Part shown: positions 17,039 through 24,743 of the stretch, piece after piece
Numbering within the stretch: the first letter of the stretch is position 1
Layout: each line of letters starts with the position of its first letter
Source: CAZLPZ01 sp964607245
Lineage (GTDB): Bacteria; Pseudomonadota; Alphaproteobacteria; Micavibrionales; Micavibrionaceae
Reading direction: 5' to 3'
Length of the DNA stretch: 51,430 nucleotides
Assembly (NCBI GenBank): GCA_964607245.1
Contig: CAZSIB010000009.1
Coordinates: 1 to 51,430, forward strand
Program-made: the position numbers and the translations under genes
Notes under the pieces: generated by a model
Database searches by the model: none
What the model saw: only the letters and a program-made list of their open reading frames with translations
What the model was told of the DNA's origin: nothing

Positions 17039-18546
17039 CCAACGATACATCTCCCCCGCCGCGTCCTCGCAAACCGAACCCGAATGCCCCCCGAAAAAAT
17101 CCTGCGTCTGGCGGGAAAGGAAAAGGGTCGCGTCCTGTTCAAAAGAAACCGGGCTTTGATCTTGGGACCATTACACAAAAAATTCCGTTGCCGTATTTGG
17201 GTGGGGGTATCGCCGCTCTCGTGATGGTCTTGTATGTTGTCCTTCAGGCGGTCATGGTTCCGTCGCCGTCCATTATTCAAGAGCCTGTCCAAACAGAACA
17301 ACCGACGCCTGCCGTCCCTGTTGCTGAAACGGTGCCAGCCTCAGCCTCTGCGCCAACCCCCGCGGGTACACCAGCTGCTCCCCCGTCCTCGTCTGCATCG
17401 TCGTTGATTCCGTCTTATACCGGGGCCACCGAAATGGTCCCCGATGCACCCGTATCGAATGATCTTCCTTTAATCCCCCGTATTGCGGATGATTTGAAAC
17501 AACTCGGGCGTGACGTCAAAATGACAAAGGCCGAATTTGAGGCCGCATCGACCCAGTACGATACCGAGGATCTGGATGGTGATCCTTTCTTGGCCTACCG
17601 CGTCCGTGTTCCTTCGACATGGACGTTTATGGGGCCGCGTGAACTCAAGGATATGCAACTGAATAATCGCTTGATGGGGATTATGGCGTTGTACCTGTCG
17701 CCTGCCGATCTTGAAATGCGCAGTAGTTTGCGTCTGAAGGCCCAGAACATGGCGCATATGATGAGTGCGCGGGACTGGGCTTTCCACTATGCCCTGGGGA
17801 ATCGTTATACGCTCCAATCCTTATCCACCTACGGCGATGATCGTGCCGAGGCGATTTATATCGTCACAGAGATGGATATCAGCTATGTCGTGCGTATGGC
17901 CGTCGTGATCAGCGGTCCACGCGTCGTTGTTGCCGAATACTTCGTGCCCATGCAGAAATATGAGGCCGAGAAAGACCTTCAGACCTGGGGGATCACCAGT
18001 TTTTACCTGAAGAAAAAGGATAAAACGCCATCTGAGCCGACCAAGGCGCTGTATTTCTTTGATATTGCATCGGCGTATTACCCTGAAAGCTGGATCGAGC
18101 AAAAGCCAAACGTCGTCTCGATCGATCAAATGAACGCCTCGATCGTGAATATGCGTGAAACCAAGAATAATCAACCTGGTGTCTTGCGGGGTCGGGTCGA
18201 TGTTTATTTATTCGCAGTGAACAGCGATTACACGGAAATTGATGCGATTGGTAAAATTAACCAGCAGTTTGAATCGCAAAACGTTCGTGTTGGGAATAAA
18301 CTTGGGAGATTTAACCCGACGCAAAATTTAAACGGGTTAGAAGTGGTGAGTAACACGGTCTATCAACTCAGTAACCCCGAAAATACCTATCAGGATTACC
18401 AGTATTGGATCACGGTCCTGAAAGGCAAAAACTATTATTTCTACATCTGTTTGCTCACGCCCCCGCGGTCAAGTGATATGTATAATTGGTCACGAAACCT
18501 GGGCGCGTTCGAAAACATAGCAAAAACAATGAAGGAGGGGATTTAG
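17035..18546 (+). CDS. Membrane-anchored periplasmic protein, function unknown
   Basis: A 503-residue protein with a basic, Pro-rich cytoplasmic N-terminus (about 1-50), one membrane helix (about 54-75, YLGGGIAALVMVLYVVLQAV), and a Pro/Ala/Ser-rich linker to about 130. The remaining 370 residues look like two related alpha/beta domains: each has an aromatic-rich opening (FLAYRVRVPSTWTF; FFDIASAYYPESWIE) and a long beta sheet, reminiscent of the PsbP/DcrB fold. That fold assignment is a guess. The stop/start overlap with the thioesterase suggests co-expression. I know no name for it; it may be a lineage-specific envelope factor. Confidence 0.75.
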   Translation: MTNDTSPPPRPRKPNPNAPRKNPASGGKGKGSRPVQKKPGFDLGTITQKIPLPYLGGGIAALVMVLYVVLQAVMVPSPSIIQEPVQTEQPTPAVPVAETVPASASAPTPAGTPAAPPSSSASSLIPSYTGATEMVPDAPVSNDLPLIPRIADDLKQLGRDVKMTKAEFEAASTQYDTEDLDGDPFLAYRVRVPSTWTFMGPRELKDMQLNNRLMGIMALYLSPADLEMRSSLRLKAQNMAHMMSARDWAFHYALGNRYTLQSLSTYGDDRAEAIYIVTEMDISYVVRMAVVISGPRVVVAEYFVPMQKYEAEKDLQTWGITSFYLKKKDKTPSEPTKALYFFDIASAYYPESWIEQKPNVVSIDQMNASIVNMRETKNNQPGVLRGRVDVYLFAVNSDYTEIDAIGKINQQFESQNVRVGNKLGRFNPTQNLNGLEVVSNTVYQLSNPENTYQDYQYWITVLKGKNYYFYICLLTPPRSSDMYNWSRNLGAFENIAKTMKEGI

Positions 18547-18626
18547 AGGAAGGGCGCGGTCTCTTTTTCTGCCCTTGACTTTTCCCCCGGGGTTGAGGCA
18601 CAACAATCGTCCTTGACGTCTTTTGT

Positions 18627-18703
18627 GGCGGCTGTAGCTCAGTTGGTAGAGCCCTCGGTTGTGGTCCGAGTTGTCGTGGGTTCGAGTCCCATCAGTCGCC
18701 CCA
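18627..18703 (+). tRNA. tRNA-His (GTG)
   Basis: A full cloverleaf: acceptor GGCGGCTG (18627-18634, including G-1) pairs with CAGTCGCC (18693-18700), with one G-T wobble. The D arm is TAGCTCAGTTGGTAGA, the anticodon GTG is at 18661-18663 in a CTCGG/CCGAG stem, and the T arm is GTGGG-TTCGAGT-CCCAT. CCA is encoded at 18701-18703. G-1 faces C73, the classical histidine identity pair. A T-run follows directly and may end transcription. Confidence 0.97.
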
Positions 18704-18828
18704 TTTTTTCCTTATAAATTGATAATTTTTAGATGCGGCTGGATTTTCTCGCCCAATCCTTCCTTTTTGTTTTGCCTTTTTGGGGCATTCACGGTAAAAC
18801 CCTTGCCGCGAGAGATGTTCTCGGTCAC

Positions 18829-18913
18829 GAGGATGTGGCGAAATTGGTAGACGCGCATGATTTAGGTTCCGGTGCCGCAAGGCGTGGGGGTTCCAGTCCC
18901 TTCATCCGCACCA
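18829..18913 (+). tRNA. tRNA-Leu (TAG), with several stem mismatches
   Basis: An 85-base tRNA aligned end to end with the leucine class: the D arm GCG-AAATTGGTAGA-CGC, anticodon loop TTTAGGT, the extra arm GCC-GCAA-GGC, and encoded ACCA at the end (18910-18913). Three positions break the expected pairing: A2 faces G71 in the acceptor, and A28/G42 plus T29/C41 fail in the anticodon stem (CATGA against TCCGG). T-loop position 57 is C instead of a purine. It may still work, may be decaying, or may contain sequencing errors. Confidence 0.85.
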
Positions 18914-18930
18914 AATGACATAACTATTTA

Positions 18931-19419
18931 ATGGCGGTTTGGCTGATGTATCCTGAATCAAGTGAAGGGTTGAATCGAGAAACAAAAGAAGCAATTTATT
19001 TTTTCACAACTGCCTTCCACCCTTTCGATAATTTTTCAGCGCATGCGATTTCGCTTTGGGGGAGACTTTTCCCCACTGCCGAGCATGCTTTCCAGTGGAA
19101 AAAGTTCAGTATCACGGCGCCAGATATCGCGGAGAAGATATTCGTCGCCAGAAGTCCCCATGCTGTGAAGCTCATTTCGGACAGGTTAAAAGATAAAATT
19201 CCTACCGATTGGCACAGCATCAAAGTCGGGGTGATGGAGGAGGTCTTAAGGGCAAAAGTTGATCAGCACGAGGATGTAAAAGAGCTTCTTTTAAAGACAG
19301 GATCGAGGACCATCGTCGAAAATTCCCCTGTTGATCGTTTTTGGGGAAGTGGCGCAGAAGGGACGGGTCAGAACAAAGTCGGTGAGATTTACATGAAAAT
19401 TCGTAAGTCTCTTGTGTGA
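18931..19419 (+). CDS. NADAR domain protein (YbiA-like, DUF1768)
   Basis: A 162-residue NADAR protein. The family hallmarks are HPFDNFSAHAISLWGRLFPT (28-47) then AEHAFQWKKF, the central VGVMEEVLRAKVDQH, and the C-terminal DRFWGSGAEGTGQNKVG. NADAR proteins are N-glycosidases; E. coli YbiA acts on riboflavin intermediates, and other members remove ADP-ribose from guanine in DNA or RNA, counteracting DarT-type toxins. No toxin gene is next to it. It follows tRNA-Leu by 17 bases. The start is uncertain: there is no clear ribosome-binding site, and a second ATG lies 15 bases downstream (MYPESS). Confidence 0.85.
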   Translation: MAVWLMYPESSEGLNRETKEAIYFFTTAFHPFDNFSAHAISLWGRLFPTAEHAFQWKKFSITAPDIAEKIFVARSPHAVKLISDRLKDKIPTDWHSIKVGVMEEVLRAKVDQHEDVKELLLKTGSRTIVENSPVDRFWGSGAEGTGQNKVGEIYMKIRKSLV

Positions 19420-19469
19420 AATAATTTTATTTATTAGAGTGCGCCAGTTTAACAAAAAGGAAGAAAAAT

Positions 19470-20900
19470 ATGACGTCAAAAGTTTTGAAATCCGAAGGTC
19501 TCAATACCGAGATCGAAGTGACCGTCCCCGCGAATGACATCCAAAAGGTGCGGATGGATGAACTGGCCAAGGTCGCCAAAAACATGAATATGCCCGGTTT
19601 TCGCAAAGGGAAGGTTCCCTTGAACGTGGTTGAGGCCAAATATGGCCAGGCGGTCATGGGCGATGTGCTCGAACGTATCGTCGGCGAAACATCACAAAAA
19701 GCAATTGAAGACAACAAGTTGCGCCCAGCTCTTCAGCCAAAGGTTGAGGTTAAGAAATTCGATTTGGGCCAGGATTTAGTCTATGTCATGACCGTTCAGA
19801 ATCTGCCGGAAATCAAGGTCATGGACCTGAAATCGATTAAAATCGAGAAGCCCGTCGCCAAAGTTGAAGAAACCGTTGTAAATCAAGCGCTTGAGCGGAT
19901 CGCCGGGCAAAATGGCGAGGCCAAGCCGTTGGATGCGCCGCGCACGTCCCAGAATGGCGATATGATTGTCATTGATTTTGTTGGGAAAACAGACGACGGT
20001 ATCGCCCTTCCAGGGATGAGCGCGACAGACTTTAACCTACGTTTAGGGTCAAATTCCTTGATTCCGGGGTTTGAAGAGCAACTCGTCGGGAAAAATGTTG
20101 GTGATAAGGTCGCCGTCAAGGTGACGTTCCCGGATCAATACCACGAAGAAACGCTCGCCGGAAAAAAATCGACTTTTGAGACCACGATCAAAGAGATCAA
20201 GGCGTTTGCCGCCCCCGAAATCGATGATGCGTTTGGTAAAAAACTGGGCTTCCCGGATCTTGCAGCGCTTAAAAAGGCGGTGGAGGGGCAACTCTCGTCC
20301 GATTATGCGCGTCATACCCGTATGAGAGTGAAGCGTGCACTTCTTGACGTGCTCGATGACAACCACAAGGTGGACTTGCCTGCCGTCATGGTTGATATGG
20401 AATATGAAACAATTGTTCAGCAGGTCGAGGCCGAAGCCCACCAAAAGGCCCACGCGGCCGGCGATCACAGCCATGATCACGACCACAACCACGAACATCA
20501 CAGCCATTTATCGGATGATGAAAAGGCGGAACTGCGGGTCATTGCCGAACGTCGTGTCCGCTTGGGCCTTGTGCTCGCCGAAATTGGCAAGGCCAATAAT
20601 ATCACCGTGAATGAGGGTGAACTGCAGCGTGCGGTCTTTGCCGAGGCCGGTCGCTATCCCGGACAGGAAAAAGTTGTACTGGAATATTTCCGCAAGAATC
20701 GCCAAGCGATGGAGGGCCTGCGCGCCCCGATTTATGAGGAAAAGGTCGTCGACTTTATTTTGGAACTGGCAAATGTCACCGAAAAAACAGTCAGCGTCGA
20801 AGACTTGTTAAAAGATGACGACGAGGCTGTTTCAGAAAAGGCAGAGGCGAAACCGGCCAAGGCCAAAAAAGAAAAAGCATCCAAGACCAAAGACGCGTGA
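19470..20900 (+). CDS. tig: Trigger factor (ribosome-associated chaperone and prolyl isomerase)
   Basis: A 476-residue trigger factor. The ribosome-docking loop GFRKGKVP is at 43-50, the FKBP-like isomerase domain spans about 150-245 (NGDMIVIDFVGK to TFETTIKEI), and the C-terminal chaperone arms follow. Within the arms lies a His-rich segment at about 324-346 (ten His in 23 residues, with HSHDHDHNHEHHSH), which I would not expect in an ordinary trigger factor. The C-terminus is Lys/Ala/Glu-rich. AAGGA sits 9 bases before the ATG. The stop overlaps the trmB start (GTGA). clpP and clpX, frequent neighbours of tig, are not beside it. Confidence 0.95.
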   Translation: MTSKVLKSEGLNTEIEVTVPANDIQKVRMDELAKVAKNMNMPGFRKGKVPLNVVEAKYGQAVMGDVLERIVGETSQKAIEDNKLRPALQPKVEVKKFDLGQDLVYVMTVQNLPEIKVMDLKSIKIEKPVAKVEETVVNQALERIAGQNGEAKPLDAPRTSQNGDMIVIDFVGKTDDGIALPGMSATDFNLRLGSNSLIPGFEEQLVGKNVGDKVAVKVTFPDQYHEETLAGKKSTFETTIKEIKAFAAPEIDDAFGKKLGFPDLAALKKAVEGQLSSDYARHTRMRVKRALLDVLDDNHKVDLPAVMVDMEYETIVQQVEAEAHQKAHAAGDHSHDHDHNHEHHSHLSDDEKAELRVIAERRVRLGLVLAEIGKANNITVNEGELQRAVFAEAGRYPGQEKVVLEYFRKNRQAMEGLRAPIYEEKVVDFILELANVTEKTVSVEDLLKDDDEAVSEKAEAKPAKAKKEKASKTKDA

Positions 20901-21652
20901 CAACCGATCCATCTTCTCCCGCGCTCTCTCCGCTGCCGGCGAATCGATCTTTTGGCCGGCGGCGTGGCCGTCCGTTAAAGGGATCTCGGCAAGACGCGCT
21001 CGCCACCTTGCCCGAGTATGAGATTCCCTTGTCGCTCTCGGCCGGGGCAGGGGAGATTGATCCGCGCGCCCTCTTTACCGCGCCTGTTCAAAAAATTTGG
21101 TTTGAAATTGGGTTTGGGTCGGGTGAACATCTACGCGCGCGGCTTTTGGCAAACCCGGAGGATGGCTTTATCGGGGCCGAACCCTATGTGAATGGCATGT
21201 CGGCGATGCTGTCGGGATTACGCGGTATGCCCGGTTCCTATACCCCGCGCTTGCGCCTTCATATGGATGATGCCTTGCAAATTTTGCAGAAATTAAAACC
21301 CCATGGGTTGGACGGGATTTATCTACTTAACCCCGACCCGTGGCCCAAAAAACGCCACCATAAACGCCGGATTGTGAACCCAGAAAACTTGGAATTATTC
21401 GCGCGTGTCTTGAAACCAGGGGGCGAATTTATTTTTTCCACCGATGTGGAGGAACTGGCGGAATGGACACGGGATCATTTTAAGGAATGCCCTTATTTTG
21501 ACATATTAGAAGAATCGGCGAAAAATCCGCACACGCCGCCCCCGGGGTGGCCGCTCACTACCCGTTATATGGCCTGGGGAATGTCCGAAGGGCGGAAGCC
21601 GTATTTTTTTGTTTATAAAAGGACTGCTCAGGACATAACACTTGACACGTGA
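20897..21652 (+). CDS. trmB: tRNA (guanine-N7-)-methyltransferase
   Basis: A 251-residue SAM-dependent methyltransferase that makes m7G46 in tRNA. The motif I region is EIGFGSGEH (about 68-76), GAEPYVNG follows, and the family signature LNPDPWPKKRHHKRRIVN lies near 144-161. The start is GTG at 20897, overlapping the tig stop by 4 bases (GTGA), so it is coupled to tig. The N-terminal 40 residues are Ser/Pro/Arg-rich and probably disordered. In many alphaproteobacteria trmB follows metK; here metK is about 11 kb downstream. Confidence 0.93.
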   Translation: MTTDPSSPALSPLPANRSFGRRRGRPLKGSRQDALATLPEYEIPLSLSAGAGEIDPRALFTAPVQKIWFEIGFGSGEHLRARLLANPEDGFIGAEPYVNGMSAMLSGLRGMPGSYTPRLRLHMDDALQILQKLKPHGLDGIYLLNPDPWPKKRHHKRRIVNPENLELFARVLKPGGEFIFSTDVEELAEWTRDHFKECPYFDILEESAKNPHTPPPGWPLTTRYMAWGMSEGRKPYFFVYKRTAQDITLDT

Positions 21653-21668
21653 CAGCGTGGTATATTAT
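21642..21668 (+). promoter_or_regulatory. Candidate promoter of the 266-residue orphan gene
   Basis: A perfect TTGACA at 21642-21647 is followed after 15 bases by TATTAT (21663-21668), part of TATATTATGG. It overlaps the end of trmB, so the orphan gene could be expressed independently of the surrounding operon. Confidence 0.45.
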
Positions 21669-21706
21669 GGATCTTTGGATCTGAGAAGAATTTAGGGAGG
21701 ATAAAA

Positions 21707-22507
21707 ATGAAAGAAACACTCGATCAAGTGCGGCAAATTACAGATGAAGCTTTCAAAATAGCTGATATCTCGATTTATCAACGCGCGTATAATTTTTGGT
21801 CACGGACCCCAGAGCAACGAAATGCTTTTATTGAACGTGCGCTTTCTTGGACGATTGGGTCATTGGGGAACAAAGCCATTGTTGATGAGGCTTTAAAACA
21901 AATCGGATTGAGTACACGGGACGGGTTTCCAGAGATTACTTCACGTCTGCCAGAAGGGATTGCAGGAAACCTTGTCAGGTCATTAGCGCAAGGTGACAGC
22001 TATGGTTATCTTGATGATGTGGTCAAAGTTGCTGATCGTATTCCAGGTCTTTCAAAACTTTTGCCCGATGCTGTATCTCGGGGCTTTGCTGAAGCCGTTC
22101 GGAATAAAAAGACAGGCACTAATTTTATGCAATCTTTTCTGAAGGCTGGAATAAAGAAACCGGAGCTTTTGAATGATTTGGCCGGTCATCATGTTTCGGA
22201 ACCAGCCTTACCAAATCATGGGTACGGCCATGCGGTTGTCGTGATTACTGAAACACCAAATATAAATCAAGACAACATTCTTATCTATGATCTTAAGGGC
22301 TCGGATCGTACACCTATAGAATTGCAGGAGAGATGGCAGCAATCCATGCGGCCTGCTCATAAAAAGGCCATGCTCGGTGCTTTAACTGGCCATTTTGCTC
22401 GTCTTTCAAAAGGTGAGATCCCATCTCCTGTATGGGTCCCGCCCCTTGCAAGCAAGGCTTTTGTTCCTAAAAAACCCGCGCCCGGGGGAAGGTGGGGCCA
22501 CGGTTGA
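21707..22507 (+). CDS. Orphan protein, 266 residues, inserted between trmB and rimP
   Basis: I recognise no family. The N-terminal two-thirds is alpha-helical (ISIYQRAYNFWSRTPEQR, then repeated short helices around LPEGIAGNLV and IPGLSKLLPDAVS). A beta-rich segment follows near residues 170-205 (NHGYGHAVVVITETPN then NILIYDLKGSD). The C-terminus is Pro/Gly-rich (KKPAPGGRWGHG). GGGAGG lies about 8 bases before the ATG, an excellent ribosome-binding site, and a promoter-like TTGACA/TATTAT precedes it. A terminator follows at 22584-22615. With its own signals it looks like a self-contained insertion. No signal peptide or membrane helix is seen. Confidence 0.75.
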   Translation: MKETLDQVRQITDEAFKIADISIYQRAYNFWSRTPEQRNAFIERALSWTIGSLGNKAIVDEALKQIGLSTRDGFPEITSRLPEGIAGNLVRSLAQGDSYGYLDDVVKVADRIPGLSKLLPDAVSRGFAEAVRNKKTGTNFMQSFLKAGIKKPELLNDLAGHHVSEPALPNHGYGHAVVVITETPNINQDNILIYDLKGSDRTPIELQERWQQSMRPAHKKAMLGALTGHFARLSKGEIPSPVWVPPLASKAFVPKKPAPGGRWGHG

Positions 22508-22583
22508 TGCGTCTAATTTACTCTTGCTTTTTGCGGGGCTTTATCTTATAAACATGCCAACTAATCTCATATGGCGATCATGT

Positions 22584-22615
22584 GGGTGGGTTCTGAAGAA
22601 GAACCCGCCTTTTTT
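22584..22615 (+). terminator. Intrinsic terminator or attenuator just upstream of rimP
   Basis: GGGTTCT (22588-22594) pairs perfectly with AGAACCC (22600-22606) around GAAGA, and flanking bases (22584-22587 with 22607-22610) extend it with G-C and wobble pairs. Six T follow at 22610-22615. It ends the orphan gene's transcript, or acts as an attenuator in the rimP-nusA leader, which is a place where NusA feedback is known in other bacteria. Its position argues against any rimP start upstream of 22658. Confidence 0.8.
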
Positions 22616-22657
22616 GTTGGCCTTCGGTTGGCAGGAAATAAAACGAGCGAAAACGAC

Positions 22658-23212
22658 GTGGCAACGGTGCTGGAAGACAAACTCACAACGCTTTTGACGC
22701 CTCTTTTAGAGGCTGAAGGGTACGATCTGGTCCAATTGGCGATGCTGGGCGAGGGGCGCGGAACGGTGTTGCAAATTTTGGTCGAAGATCCGGCGACACA
22801 GACGATTGACCTTGATTCGTGTTCCAAGTTATCGCGTACCGTGGGGACTCATCTTGAGGTCGAGAACGCGATTACGGGCGCGTATCGTTTGGAAATATCT
22901 TCGCCGGGGATTGATCGTCCGTTGACCAAGCCCGCACATTATGGGCGCTATGTCGGGTTTGAGGTGAAGATTGAGACGCATTTGCCGCGTGATGGACAAA
23001 AACGCTATCACGGGAAAATTCTGTCGGCTGATGATACTTCTGTGACAATTGAGACCGAGACAAAGACAAAGACTGTGACGTTACCTTTTGCTGATATTGC
23101 GCGTGCAAAATTGAAATTAACGGACGACTTGATCCGCGCGGCGCGTCCGACGACTTTAAGTACGAATGACAATCCCGATGTTGATGATCATAAAGGAGAG
23201 ATGAAAAAATGA
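22658..23212 (+). CDS. rimP: Ribosome maturation factor RimP
   Basis: A roughly 184-residue 30S maturation factor. The family core is clear: LLEAEGYDLVQLAML, LQILVEDP, the CSKLSRTVGTHLEVEN segment, and YRLEISSPGIDRPLTKPAHY (the SPGIDRPL signature); the C-terminal SH3-like domain carries the KTVTLPFADIARAKL stretch. I chose the GTG at 22658, which gives VATVLEDKL as the N-terminus, over the ATG at 22571, because the earlier start would place coding sequence across a strong terminator hairpin. The stop overlaps the nusA start (ATGA). The order rimP-nusA-infB is standard. Confidence 0.88.
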   Translation: MATVLEDKLTTLLTPLLEAEGYDLVQLAMLGEGRGTVLQILVEDPATQTIDLDSCSKLSRTVGTHLEVENAITGAYRLEISSPGIDRPLTKPAHYGRYVGFEVKIETHLPRDGQKRYHGKILSADDTSVTIETETKTKTVTLPFADIARAKLKLTDDLIRAARPTTLSTNDNPDVDDHKGEMKK

Positions 23213-24711
23213 TCGAATTGTTGCAAGTTGCTGATGCCTTGGCACGTGACAAGAGCATTGACCGTGAACAAGTGATTGCCGCGATTGAGAAATCAATCCA
23301 AAAGGCAGGACGGTCCAAATACGGCCTCGAACACGATATCCGTGCGCATATCGACCGCAAGACGGGCGCAATTGATCTCAAACGCTATCGCGAAGTGCGG
23401 GCGGACGATCAGATTGATAACGAATTTGCGCAACTGACGTTGGCGTCTGCCTTAAAAATCAAACCCGATGCGCAGTTAGGAGATTTCCTGATCGATGAAT
23501 TGCCGCCACTTGATTTTGGGCGGATTGCCGCGCAAACCGCAAAACAGGTCATCATGCAAGAAGTACGTGATGCCGAACGTCAGCGTCAGTATCAAGAATT
23601 TAAAGACCGTGTGGGCGAGATTATTAACGGGACGGTCAAGCGTGCCGAGTATGGCAACGTAACGATTGATTTGGGTCGGGCCGAGGCTTTGATGCGTCGG
23701 GACGAATCGATCCCGCGTGAACATTTTAAAGTTGGCGACCGGATTCGCGGATATATTTACGACGTGCGGGAAGAAGCGCGCGGGCCGCAGATTTTTGTGT
23801 CACGGACCCATCCGCAATTCATGGCGAAATTGTTTGCGATGGAAGTGCCCGAAATTTACGAAGGCTCGATCACAATCAAAGGGGTCGCGCGTGATCCAGG
23901 CTCGCGGGCCAAGATTGCGGTCGTGAGCCGCGATTCAAGTGTTGACCCCGTGGGCGCTTGCGTGGGGATGCGGGGCAGCCGCGTTCAGGCGGTCGTGGGC
24001 GAACTTCAGGGCGAAAAAGTGGATATCGTGCCCTGGGCATCCGATACAGCCACATTTGTTGTGAACGCCCTTGCGCCAGCGAAAGTGGCCAAGGTCGTGC
24101 TCCACGAAGAAAAACACCGTATGGATGTTGTAGTAGCCGAAGAAGAATTGTCGCTGGCGATTGGGCGTCGTGGTCAAAACGTGCGGCTCGCATCGATGCT
24201 GACCGGTTGGGATATTGATATCTTGACCGAGGCCGAGGAATCGGAGCGCCGCGCTGAAGAATTCCGTACGCGGACAACGCTGTTCTTAACGGCGCTCGAT
24301 GTCGATGAAGTGATCGCGCAATTACTGGTGGCCGAAGGATTTACCAAGGTTGAAGAACTCGCCGATGCGGATCTCTCGGAACTGAACGCGATTGAAGGGT
24401 TCACCGAAGATGTATCCTCCGAACTTCAGGAACGTGCACGCAACTGGCTTGCCGCCAAGGCGAATGAACTCAAAGAACGTCAATCTGAACTCGGTCTACA
24501 AGAAGATCTGATTACGCTTGATGGTCTGTCAACTGATATGGTCTTGAAACTGGGTGAACACGGCGTGAAGTCGCGTGATGACCTTGCAGATCTTGCGGGG
24601 GATGAACTTGTTGAAATGTTGGGAGCGGATGTCATCAATTTGAATGATGCCAATGCCCTGATCATGCGCGCCCGCGAACACTGGTTCAATGACGATGTAA
24701 ACGCGGCTTGA
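23209..24711 (+). CDS. nusA: Transcription termination/antitermination factor NusA
   Basis: A 500-residue NusA. The N-terminal RNA-polymerase-binding domain (1-130) is followed by an S1 domain (about 137-200, INGTVKRAEYGNVTIDLGR), two KH domains (DPVGACVGMRGSRVQAVV near 245; LSLAIGRRGQNVRLAS near 312) and two acidic helix-hairpin repeats after 360 (VDEVIAQLLVAEGF; LSELNAIEGF). AAAGGAG precedes the ATG, which overlaps the rimP stop. The usual ylxR gene between nusA and infB is missing; infB follows after 32 bases. Confidence 0.96.
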   Translation: MIELLQVADALARDKSIDREQVIAAIEKSIQKAGRSKYGLEHDIRAHIDRKTGAIDLKRYREVRADDQIDNEFAQLTLASALKIKPDAQLGDFLIDELPPLDFGRIAAQTAKQVIMQEVRDAERQRQYQEFKDRVGEIINGTVKRAEYGNVTIDLGRAEALMRRDESIPREHFKVGDRIRGYIYDVREEARGPQIFVSRTHPQFMAKLFAMEVPEIYEGSITIKGVARDPGSRAKIAVVSRDSSVDPVGACVGMRGSRVQAVVGELQGEKVDIVPWASDTATFVVNALAPAKVAKVVLHEEKHRMDVVVAEEELSLAIGRRGQNVRLASMLTGWDIDILTEAEESERRAEEFRTRTTLFLTALDVDEVIAQLLVAEGFTKVEELADADLSELNAIEGFTEDVSSELQERARNWLAAKANELKERQSELGLQEDLITLDGLSTDMVLKLGEHGVKSRDDLADLAGDELVEMLGADVINLNDANALIMRAREHWFNDDVNAA

Positions 24712-24743
24712 ACAAAGACATTTAACTACACGGAGAAACGCCA

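Noticed and set aside
18733..18918. 61-residue reading frame on plus
   Set aside because: It runs through the tRNA-Leu gene, lacks a ribosome-binding site and has no protein-like composition.
22571..22657. N-terminal extension of RimP from the ATG at 22571
   Set aside because: It crosses an intrinsic terminator and encodes sequence unlike RimP; the GTG at 22658 gives the family's normal start.
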